Assembly: GCF_040214835.1 (NCBI RefSeq)
Contig: NZ_CP157874.1
Span: forward strand, 1,182,001-1,246,000
Length of the DNA: 64,000 nt
Direction of reading: 5' to 3'
Source of the DNA: Pseudomonas asiatica
GTDB lineage: Bacteria; Pseudomonadota; Gammaproteobacteria; Pseudomonadales; Pseudomonadaceae
Positions 57,803 to 64,000 of this stretch are shown here, piece after piece (the first letter of the stretch is position 1; each line of letters begins with the position of its first letter). A program made the position numbers and the translations under genes. The notes beneath the pieces are model-generated. The model was not told the origin of the DNA. It did no database searches and worked only from the letters and a program-made list of their open reading frames with translations.

Positions 57803-58492
57803 TCACAGGGCGCCGAAGACCTTCTTGGCCAGGCTTGTAGCCGCTTCGGCCGGGTTCTGGCGAATGCTCTGCTCCTGCTTGGCAATCATTTCGAACAGGC
57901 CATCCAGTGCCTTTTCAGTCACGTAGTTCTCGATGCTGGCGCTCTTGGCATCGACCACACCCAACGCCACGGCCTGCCCGGCAAAGTTGTTGTACTGCTG
58001 AGCCAGGCCAACCTTGTCGGTAGCCTGCTTGACGATCGGCAGGAACTTGGCGCGGATCTGCTCGCGGCTGCTCTTGTTCAGGTACTGGGTGGCCGAGTCG
58101 TCACCGCCGCTGAGGATGCCCTTGGCATCGGTCACGCTCATGTTCTTCACGGCATCTACCAGAATCGCCTGGGCCTGCGGCACGGCAGCCTCGGCGGCCT
58201 TGTTCATGCTGGTTTCCAGGGCTTCGACCTGTTCACCCTTGCCGAACATCTTCATCGCCTTGGCGGCCTTGCCCAGGTTGCCAGGCAGTTCGATGCGCAC
58301 GTCGGGGTTGTCGCTGAAGCCGCCCGGGGTGCTCAGCTGCTTGACGGCCAATTGTGCGCCTTGGGTCAGGGCATCCTTCAGGCCGCCGGTGGCGTCTTTC
58401 TGGGTCAGGTCGCCCAGCGACAGGGCCAGGGCACTGGCCGACAGCAGCAGGCCGGCGCACAGGGTGGTGAAACGCAGGGAAGTGCGGATCAT
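57803..58492 (-). CDS. DUF4197 periplasmic protein
   Basis: 229 residues with a cleavable signal peptide (MIRTSLRFTTLCAGLLLSAS, ALA before LSLGDL). The mature part starts LSLGDLTQKDATGGLKDALT QG and contains DAKGILSGGDDSATQYLNKS and QYNNFAGQAVALG, diagnostic of DUF4197, a mostly helical family of unknown function. Followed upstream (rightward) by the YbaY-like lipoprotein gene in the same direction, 33 bp away. Confidence 0.88.
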   Translation of the reverse strand: MIRTSLRFTTLCAGLLLSASALALSLGDLTQKDATGGLKDALTQGAQLAVKQLSTPGGFSDNPDVRIELPGNLGKAAKAMKMFGKGEQVEALETSMNKAAEAAVPQAQAILVDAVKNMSVTDAKGILSGGDDSATQYLNKSSREQIRAKFLPIVKQATDKVGLAQQYNNFAGQAVALGVVDAKSASIENYVTEKALDGLFEMIAKQEQSIRQNPAEAATSLAKKVFGAL

Positions 58493-58525
58493 GAAGCTTT
58501 CCTTGTAGACAGATGAATACGGGTA

Positions 58526-58924
58526 TCAGCGAACCGGATCGACCTTGATCCGCACGGGCTGTGGGTCACTGCCGTCGAGCATGACGCCGTGGTGTTCGGT
58601 GTTGATGAACAGCAGCTTGCCGTCCAGCTCGATGCGCGCGCTTACCGCATAGCGGTGGCCGGGCTTGACCTGGGCCGGGTCGTAGGTGAGGTGAAACGGC
58701 AGCGGTACGTTGCCTTTGACTGGGCCGGCCTGGCGGGCCAGGGTCATCGCCGGGGCGTCCATCAGCGAGACGTCCTGCAGTTCCACGCTGAGGGTGGCGG
58801 CAGGTGGCAGGGCGCTGCGCTGCAGGTAGAAGACTTCGCCATCCAGGCTGGCCTGGTTGGACGGGGTGTGGCTGGAACAGGCTGCGAGCAAGGATGCGCA
58901 ACACAGCATAAAGAGCTTTTTCAT
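58526..58924 (-). CDS. YbaY family lipoprotein
   Basis: 132 residues. MKKLFMLCCASLLAACSSH gives a lipobox (LLAAC, Cys16). The mature domain (LDGEVFYLQRSALPPAATLS VELQDVSLMDAPA) matches the YbaY/type III secretion pilotin-like beta domain. Function unknown; probably outer-membrane anchored. Confidence 0.86.
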   Translation of the reverse strand: MKKLFMLCCASLLAACSSHTPSNQASLDGEVFYLQRSALPPAATLSVELQDVSLMDAPAMTLARQAGPVKGNVPLPFHLTYDPAQVKPGHRYAVSARIELDGKLLFINTEHHGVMLDGSDPQPVRIKVDPVR

Positions 58925-59000
58925 GGTATCTCCGAAGTCCTTGGCGTTGGCTTTTGGCCAACCCCAGGGACTTTAGCGGATTTTCCCGGCTGATAAAGCC

Positions 59001-61487
59001 TCAGATGGTGGAAGTTTCCAGCCCGTCTTCACGGTGCAATGCCACCTGGCGGATCGACAGGCGCAGTTCCGCCGACAGCACGCGCTTGGCCACGCCTTCG
59101 GCCAGCTCGCCGAGCTTGTCGTGATAACCCAGCTTGCCCTGGGCATCTGCATGCAGCACGCCTTGCTCGAGCAGGGTCTGGATGAAGTGGCGGAACAGGG
59201 TCTTGTCGAAGAACTCCGGGGCGTTCAGGCCGTGCAGGATCGACAGGCGCTGGGCCATCATCACGCACAGGTCTTCCAGTTCTTCGGCGCTGAGGCTGTT
59301 CTGGCCGCTGTTCAGCAGCAGCGAGGTGGCCATGTAGAAGCGCTGCAGGGTCTGGGTGATGGTGCGGGCGAGCAGGGTCAGCAACACGAACTGCCGCGAG
59401 CTGGGTGCCGGGCGAATGTAGGTGTCGTTGTCCTGGCGCAGCAGCCCTTGCTCGACCAGTGCGGTCAGCCACTGGTCGATCACCGCATCCAGTTGCTCCG
59501 GCGTCCAGCGCAGGAACAGTTCGGCCTGCAGGTAGGGGTACAGCGCGTGCACATACTGGCCCAGCAGTTCGCGGCTCATGCGCGAACTGCTGAGGAAGAA
59601 GCTGGCCAGCAGCGCCGGCAGGGCGAAGATGTGCAGCACGTTGTTGCGGTAATAGGTCATCAGTACCGCGTTGCCTTCATCCAGGTACAGGATGCGGCCC
59701 AGGGCGTCCTTCTGCTCGGCCACCAGGTTCATCCCGCGCACGTGTTCGATCAGCGCCTGGCCGTCGCCGTCCGGCAGGGTGGTGTGCGGTGAGTAGGGCA
59801 CCTGGCGTAGCAAGGCCAGGTACAGGTCGAGCACGCGGGTCAGGGCGCGCTCGTCCAGGGCCAGGCGGCTGGTGGACAGCAGCGCCAGGGCCACCAGGTT
59901 GACCGGGTTGATCGCGGCCGCCTCGTTGAGGTGGCGGGCCACGGTTTCACCCAGGCGGGTGGTAGTGGCGTTGAGCCAGGCCGGGCGGTACTGCGGGCCG
60001 TGGTCCTGTTCACGCCAGCCGGGCTGTTGCTGGTCGAGGAAGCCGGCCAGGCGGATCGGCTCACCGAAGTTCACGTATACCTGGCCAAAGCGCTGCTTGA
60101 GCGCGCCGAACACCTTGAAGATATCGAAGATCGACTCTTTCTTCTTGCTGGCACCGCGCAGCTCGCCCAGGTAGGTGCGGCCTTCGAGCACGCGCTCGTA
60201 GCCGATGTACACCGGCACGAACACGATCGGCGTGCGCGACGAACGCAGGAAGCTGCGCAGGGTAATGGCCAGCATCCCGGTGCGCGGCTGCAGCATGCGC
60301 CCGGTGCGCGAGCGGCCGCCTTCGACGAAGTACTCGACCGGGAAGCCCTTGGTGTACAGGGTGTGCAGGTACTCGTTGAACACCGCGGTGTACAGCGGGT
60401 TGCCCTTGAACGTGCGGCGCATGAAGAAGGCACCGCCACGGCGCAGCAGGTTACCCACCAGCGGCATGTTGAGGTTGATGCCCGCGGCCACGTGCGGCGG
60501 TGTCAGGCCGTTGCGGAACAGCAGGTACGACAGCAGCAGGTAGTCGATATGGCTGCGGTGGCACGGCACATAGATCACTTCGTGGCCGGGGGCGATGCCT
60601 TGTACCTGCTCGATGTGGTTGACCTTGATGCCGTCGTAGATCTTGTTCCAGAACCAGCTCAGCACCACTTCGAGGAAGCGGATGGCGGTGTAGGTGTAGT
60701 CCGAGGCAATTTCGTTGCCATAGCGCAGAGCCAGGGCTTCGGCCTTGGCCAGCGGCAGGTTTTCGCGCTGCGCCTCATCGACGATGGCCTGGCGCACCTG
60801 GGGCGCGTGGATCAGGCCCTTGACCAGGTTGCGCCGGTGCGAGATGTCCGGGCCGATGACGGCGGTCTTGAGGTTGCGAAAGTGCACGCGCATCAGGCGC
60901 TGGGCCATGCGCACGGTGCGCTCGTGGCCCTTGTTGTGCTGTACCAGTTCGCGCAGGTGGATGGGCGCGGAGAACTGCACCCGGGTCTTGCGCCCGAGGA
61001 TCAGCACGGTCAGCAGCCGGCGCAGGCGCCCGGTAACCGCCCAGCTGTCGGCGAACAGCAACTTCCACGGGCTGGATTCACTCGCCGGGGTCTGGCCCCA
61101 GAACACACTGACCGGAATGATCTGCGCATCCTCTTCGGCGTGCTGGCTGACGGCGGCGACCAGGCGCTCCAGGGTAGGCGGGGCGCCGCGCTTGTCATGG
61201 CGGCCGAGCCAGTCCGGGTCCGGGGTCAGGTAGAAGAACGCCGCCGGTTCCTGCAGCGGGCCAACCGCCACCGGCAGCACCGGGCGCGGCAGGCCTGCCT
61301 TGGTGCATTCATGGTCGAGCACGGCCAGGTCGGTGAGCGCGGGCGAGGGCAGGGCATAGAACACCGGGCGGCTGCGGTCGAGCTTGAGGGTGAGGGAGGA
61401 CTGGTTGATGGTCTCGGAGCGCACCCACAGGTACAACAGGCGACGCAGGGCGCCGAAGATCAGGCGGCGCAGGGGGGAACGGGTCAT
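59001..61487 (-). CDS. plsB: Glycerol-3-phosphate 1-O-acyltransferase PlsB
   Basis: 828 residues. Makes lysophosphatidic acid, the first step of phospholipid synthesis, at the inner membrane. Acyltransferase block I HRSHID (H-x4-D, in [20 protein letters not shown], near residue 308), block [11 protein letters not shown], block [22 protein letters not shown], block [18 protein letters not shown]. Start chosen at 61487 ([20 protein letters not shown]); an ATG 15 codons upstream is less typical. Length matches E. coli PlsB (807). Confidence 0.96.
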   Translation of the reverse strand: MTRSPLRRLIFGALRRLLYLWVRSETINQSSLTLKLDRSRPVFYALPSPALTDLAVLDHECTKAGLPRPVLPVAVGPLQEPAAFFYLTPDPDWLGRHDKRGAPPTLERLVAAVSQHAEEDAQIIPVSVFWGQTPASESSPWKLLFADSWAVTGRLRRLLTVLILGRKTRVQFSAPIHLRELVQHNKGHERTVRMAQRLMRVHFRNLKTAVIGPDISHRRNLVKGLIHAPQVRQAIVDEAQRENLPLAKAEALALRYGNEIASDYTYTAIRFLEVVLSWFWNKIYDGIKVNHIEQVQGIAPGHEVIYVPCHRSHIDYLLLSYLLFRNGLTPPHVAAGINLNMPLVGNLLRRGGAFFMRRTFKGNPLYTAVFNEYLHTLYTKGFPVEYFVEGGRSRTGRMLQPRTGMLAITLRSFLRSSRTPIVFVPVYIGYERVLEGRTYLGELRGASKKKESIFDIFKVFGALKQRFGQVYVNFGEPIRLAGFLDQQQPGWREQDHGPQYRPAWLNATTTRLGETVARHLNEAAAINPVNLVALALLSTSRLALDERALTRVLDLYLALLRQVPYSPHTTLPDGDGQALIEHVRGMNLVAEQKDALGRILYLDEGNAVLMTYYRNNVLHIFALPALLASFFLSSSRMSRELLGQYVHALYPYLQAELFLRWTPEQLDAVIDQWLTALVEQGLLRQDNDTYIRPAPSSRQFVLLTLLARTITQTLQRFYMATSLLLNSGQNSLSAEELEDLCVMMAQRLSILHGLNAPEFFDKTLFRHFIQTLLEQGVLHADAQGKLGYHDKLGELAEGVAKRVLSAELRLSIRQVALHREDGLETSTI

Positions 61488-61611
61488 GGGGTGTGTGCCC
61501 TGGGTGTGATTTTCAGGTGGGTATCCAGCCAATTAGTCTGCCGTATCCGCGCAAGTTCAGCAAAAATCGCCGAACGGCGCGACGGTCATCAAATTTTTTT
61601 GTTCTGTGTCA

Positions 61612-61718
61612 TATACTCGGCCTGCCACTTGCAAGATATTTGCGCAAGCGGCGTCGACACAGGGAGGGACTCTGTGTCTGCAAGGCGATCTTCACAATAA
61701 AAATCCGGAGTAGTTCAG
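61612..61718 (+). promoter_or_regulatory. Cold-shock gene promoter and structured leader
   Basis: -10 box TATACT at 61612-61617 after a T-rich stretch. The leader holds a hairpin 61656-61662/61672-61678 (GACACAG…CTGTGTC) whose 9-nt loop is GGAGGGACT. CAGGGAGG at 61660-61667 fits the RsmA/CsrA pattern CANGGANG presented on a loop. A GGAG ribosome-binding site precedes the ATG. Confidence 0.45.
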
Positions 61719-61928
61719 ATGTCGTCTCGTGAGACTGGGAATGTAAAGTGGTTCAACGATGCCAAGGGTTATGGCTTCATTCAGCGCGAAGGTGGTGCGG
61801 ATGTATTCGTCCACTATCGGGCGATCCGCGGTGAGGGGCATCGTACCCTGGTCGAAGGACAGCGGGTGGAATACGCCTGCGTGCAGGGCCAGAAAGGCCT
61901 GCAAGCCGAGGACGTGGTAGGCCTCTGA
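61719..61928 (+). CDS. Cold-shock domain protein (CspA/CspD type)
   Basis: 69 residues, a single cold-shock OB fold with RNP1 KGYGFI and RNP2 VFVHY, binding single-stranded nucleic acid. [20 protein letters not shown] is typical of the family. The C-terminus ([17 protein letters not shown]) is divergent from major CspA. The leader of about 100 nt suggests post-transcriptional control. Confidence 0.94.
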   Translation: MSSRETGNVKWFNDAKGYGFIQREGGADVFVHYRAIRGEGHRTLVEGQRVEYACVQGQKGLQAEDVVGL

Positions 61929-61960
61929 GCCTCTGCTGTAATGGCCGGCTGACGCGGCCT

Positions 61961-62079
61961 GTGTAGGAGCGGCCTTGTGTCGCGAAAGGGCTGCGTAGCG
62001 GCCCCGGCAACAGGTGCCGTGCCGCCATTGTCAGGGGGCCGCTTTGCGGCCCTTCGCGACACAAGGCCGCTCCTACAGG
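61961..62079. repeat. REP pair, GGCCTTGTGTCGCGA family
   Basis: GTGTAGGAGCGGCCTTGTG … CACAAGGCCGCTCCTACAG with inner GCGTAGCGGCCCC / GGGGCCGCTTTGC arms, between convergent csp and the small hypothetical gene. Confidence 0.85.
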
Positions 62080-62081
62080 AA

Positions 62082-62462
62082 TCAACCTCCGGTGCGCCAG
62101 GTGATTTCCTCTTCACCGTCGGCACTGATGCGGACCCAGCGGTCGGCATCTTCTTCCCCATCTTCCTCCACCCAGCCACCTGGCGCGCAGCGCACTTCCA
62201 CGCCCAGTGCGGCGAATGCGGCGCGGGCGCAGGCAACGTCATCGGCCCACGGCGTCTGGTCGCTTTCCAGGTACAGGCTGTTCCATTTCCCTACAGCCTT
62301 GGGTAACCAGGTGACCGGAATGTTACCGGCCTGGCATTTGAAGGTATGGCCTTTCTGCTTCCATTCGCTGCATGGGCCGATTGCCTGGGCGAGCCACTCG
62401 GCAATCTGCTTGTGGTCGACGTCGGCGTCCTTCAGGTAGATCTCGATATCAGGTTGGCGCAT
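62082..62462 (-). CDS. Small conserved hypothetical protein
   Basis: 126 residues, acidic, soluble, no signal peptide (MRQPDIEIYLKDADVDHKQI AEWL). Contains three cysteines (IGPCSEW, TFKCQAG, VRCAPGG) and a C-terminal WVRISADGEEEITWR strand pair. I recognise no named family. Starts 17 bp after the rlmA stop codon and probably belongs to the dapE-rlmA transcript. Confidence 0.65.
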   Translation of the reverse strand: MRQPDIEIYLKDADVDHKQIAEWLAQAIGPCSEWKQKGHTFKCQAGNIPVTWLPKAVGKWNSLYLESDQTPWADDVACARAAFAALGVEVRCAPGGWVEEDGEEDADRWVRISADGEEEITWRTGG

Positions 62463-62479
62463 AAGGGCTCCGGGTGTGC

Positions 62480-63292
62480 TCAGTCTTGGCGCACGAAATA
62501 GTCATAACGCATGGAAACCGTGACCTCGAACGGCTCGGGCTGGTCGATCACCCGGGCACGCTTTTCGGCACTGGCACGCCAGCCGTGCGGGGTCATGGCC
62601 AGCAGGTCGGCGCGGGCCTTGGGCGCGGCCAGGCTCAGGCGGAACTCCAGGGTTTCGCTGTGGGCATGGGCCATGCCTTCGGGGACCAGGGCCAGGTGTT
62701 TGTCGTCGGCGTAAGGGCGTACTTCATCGTAGAGCACTTCGCGCAGCTCCATCAGGTGGCCGCTGGTGGGGCCGACCCGCATCAGGCCGCCGCCGGGGCT
62801 GAGCAGGCGCTTGGCCTCGGCCCAGTCCAGCGGGCTGAACACGCTGGCGATGAACTGGCAGCTGGCGTCGGCCAGCGGCACGCGGGCCATGCTGGCGACC
62901 ATCCAGGTAACCTCGGGCGCGCGGCGGCAGGCACGCTTGACCGCCTCACGGGAGATGTCCAGGGCGTAGCCGTCGGCGGCCGGCAGCGCCTGGGCGATCT
63001 GCGCGGTGTAGTAACCCTCGCCACAGCCGATGTCCAGCCAGGCACCGGGCTGGCGCTCGGCGGCCAGCTCGGCCAGGCGGCGCGCCACCGGCGCGTAGTG
63101 GCCGGCGTCGAGGAAATCGCGGCGGGCTTCGACCATGGCCTGGTTGTCACCCGGGTCGCGGCTGTTCTTGTGCTGCACCGGCAGCAGGTTCAGGTAACCC
63201 TGGCGGGCGCGGTCGAAGCGGTGGCCGGCCGGGCACACCACACCGTTGTCGAGCCGGCTCAGCGGTGCCTGGCAAAGAGGGCAGGCGAGCAT
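62480..63292 (-). CDS. rlmA: 23S rRNA (guanine-745-N1)-methyltransferase RlmA
   Basis: 270 residues. N-terminal zinc finger Cys4, Cys7, Cys20, His24 (CPLCQAPL; VVCPAGHRFD), then QGYLNLLPVQHKNSRDPGD, a SAM-binding site LDIGCGEGYYTAQ and VASMARVPLAD. Modifies G745 of 23S rRNA. Its ATG overlaps the dapE stop by one base (TGATG), suggesting translational coupling. Confidence 0.94.
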   Translation of the reverse strand: MLACPLCQAPLSRLDNGVVCPAGHRFDRARQGYLNLLPVQHKNSRDPGDNQAMVEARRDFLDAGHYAPVARRLAELAAERQPGAWLDIGCGEGYYTAQIAQALPAADGYALDISREAVKRACRRAPEVTWMVASMARVPLADASCQFIASVFSPLDWAEAKRLLSPGGGLMRVGPTSGHLMELREVLYDEVRPYADDKHLALVPEGMAHAHSETLEFRLSLAAPKARADLLAMTPHGWRASAEKRARVIDQPEPFEVTVSMRYDYFVRQD

Positions 63293-64000
63293 CAGGCGAG
63301 CAACCGGACCAGGGTCTGGTAATAGATTTCGGTCAGCAAATCGAGGTCGCTGGCCAGGATCCGCTCGTCCACCTGGTGGATGGTGGCGTTGACCGGGCCG
63401 AGCTCGACCACCTGGGTGCCCATGGTGGCGATGAAGCGGCCATCGGAAGTACCACCGCTGGTGGACGGCTGGGTGTCGCGGCCGGTGACGCCCTTGATGC
63501 TGGCCGAGACGGCGTCCAGCAGTTCGCCCGGTTCGGTGAGGAACGGCAGACCCGACAGCGCCCAGTCGATCGACCAGTCCAGTTCATGCTTGTCGAGGAT
63601 CGCCGACACCCGCGCCTGCAGGCCTTCGACGGTGGACTCGGTGGAGAAGCGGAAGTTGAACAGTGCGGTCAGCTCGCCCGGTACCACGTTGGTGGCGCCG
63701 GTACCGGAGTTGAGATTGGAGATCTGGAAGCTGGTCGGCGGGAAGAACGCATTGCCTTCGTCCCAGTGCTCGGCCGCCAGTTCCGCCAGGGCCGGTGCGG
63801 CCAGGTGGATCGGATTGCGCGCCAGGTGCGGGTAGGCCACATGGCCCTGCTTGCCGCGCACGGTCAGCTTGGCGCCCAGCGAGCCACGGCGGCCGTTCTT
63901 GACCACGTCACCCAGCAGGGTGGTGCTGGAGGGTTCGCCGACGATGCACCAGTCCAGGCGCTCGTTGCGTGCTTTCAGGCGCTCGACCACGGCCTTGGTG
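63292..64000 (-). CDS. dapE: Succinyl-diaminopimelate desuccinylase, 5' end missing
   Basis: C-terminal 235 or so residues of DapE, which removes succinate from N-succinyl-LL-DAP in lysine and peptidoglycan synthesis. The frame is open to the right edge, so the start and the N-terminal zinc ligands (including the DEE region) lie outside. Visible motifs: [37 protein letters not shown] (dimerisation lid), [27 protein letters not shown] and the C-terminal zinc His in NATIHQVDE. Confidence 0.95.
   Translation of the reverse strand, partial: TKAVVERLKARNERLDWCIVGEPSSTTLLGDVVKNGRRGSLGAKLTVRGKQGHVAYPHLARNPIHLAAPALAELAAEHWDEGNAFFPPTSFQISNLNSGTGATNVVPGELTALFNFRFSTESTVEGLQARVSAILDKHELDWSIDWALSGLPFLTEPGELLDAVSASIKGVTGRDTQPSTSGGTSDGRFIATMGTQVVELGPVNATIHQVDERILASDLDLLTEIYYQTLVRLLA

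Noticed and set aside
59931..61700. A 589-codon + strand frame opposite plsB
   Set aside because: Antisense shadow of plsB; composition (Ala/Gln/His/Val-rich) typical of reverse reads of GC-rich genes.

Overview
The window is a high-GC gammaproteobacterial chromosome segment that reads as Pseudomonas, most likely the P. putida group. Three things point there: the gene order (hom-thrC, recJ, wspA-F/R, prfB-lysS, ppc, adk-tsaB, rsmJ, a TetR/RND efflux locus, plsB, rlmA-dapE), about seventeen loci of REP palindromes (…GGAGCGG…CCGCTCC…) typical of P. putida intergenic spaces, and several Pseudomonas-restricted hypothetical families (DUF3509, DUF3077, DUF4398). Most of it is core chromosome. No transposase, tRNA, rRNA, prophage or CRISPR array was seen.

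Layout. 1-8.4 kb: 3' part of hom, then thrC, a degenerate receiver-like protein, DUF3509, a leftward pair (type III CoA-transferase plus a solute-binding-like protein), yaeQ and recJ. 8.4-11.1 kb: a triple tandem REP unit, a DUF3077 gene with an unusual structured leader, and an Old Yellow Enzyme. 11.1-16.7 kb: leftward ydcSTUV-patD-type operon for polyamine/GABA-aldehyde uptake and oxidation. 17.8-26.2 kb: complete Wsp surface-sensing chemotaxis-like system ending in the diguanylate cyclase WspR. 26.4-29.2 kb: prfB, with its programmed +1 frameshift, and lysS. 29.3-35.3 kb: TetR regulator, lipoproteins, a DUF1704 putative metallopeptidase, and an OmpA/DUF4398 lipoprotein pair behind a candidate AlgU-type promoter. 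35.6-44.5 kb: ppc, adk, tsaB, small conserved proteins, DUF72, a PEP-mutase-family enzyme, an extensin-domain protein and rsmJ. 44.6-57.6 kb: a MexL-like TetR regulator and a MexJK-like RND pump, separated by an accessory block of about 8 kb. 57.8-64 kb: DUF4197, YbaY lipoprotein, plsB, a cold-shock protein, a small conserved protein, rlmA and the 3' part of dapE.

The most unusual region is the accessory block at about 45.2-53.1 kb. It holds a 2139-residue repeat protein of type-I-secreted adhesin style, with seven tandem 462-bp repeats that are almost identical in sequence. Beside it, convergently, is an orphan LuxR-type regulator whose receiver domain has lost the phospho-acceptor aspartate. 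Between their 3' ends lie a 159-bp MITE-like inverted-repeat element and a 12-bp perfect terminator hairpin. No secretion ABC transporter, HlyD or TolC gene accompanies the adhesin, and I see no RTX nonapeptides in it. Functionally the window links surface sensing (Wsp/c-di-GMP), envelope lipoproteins and a candidate surface adhesin, although a regulatory link between Wsp and the adhesin is only inference.
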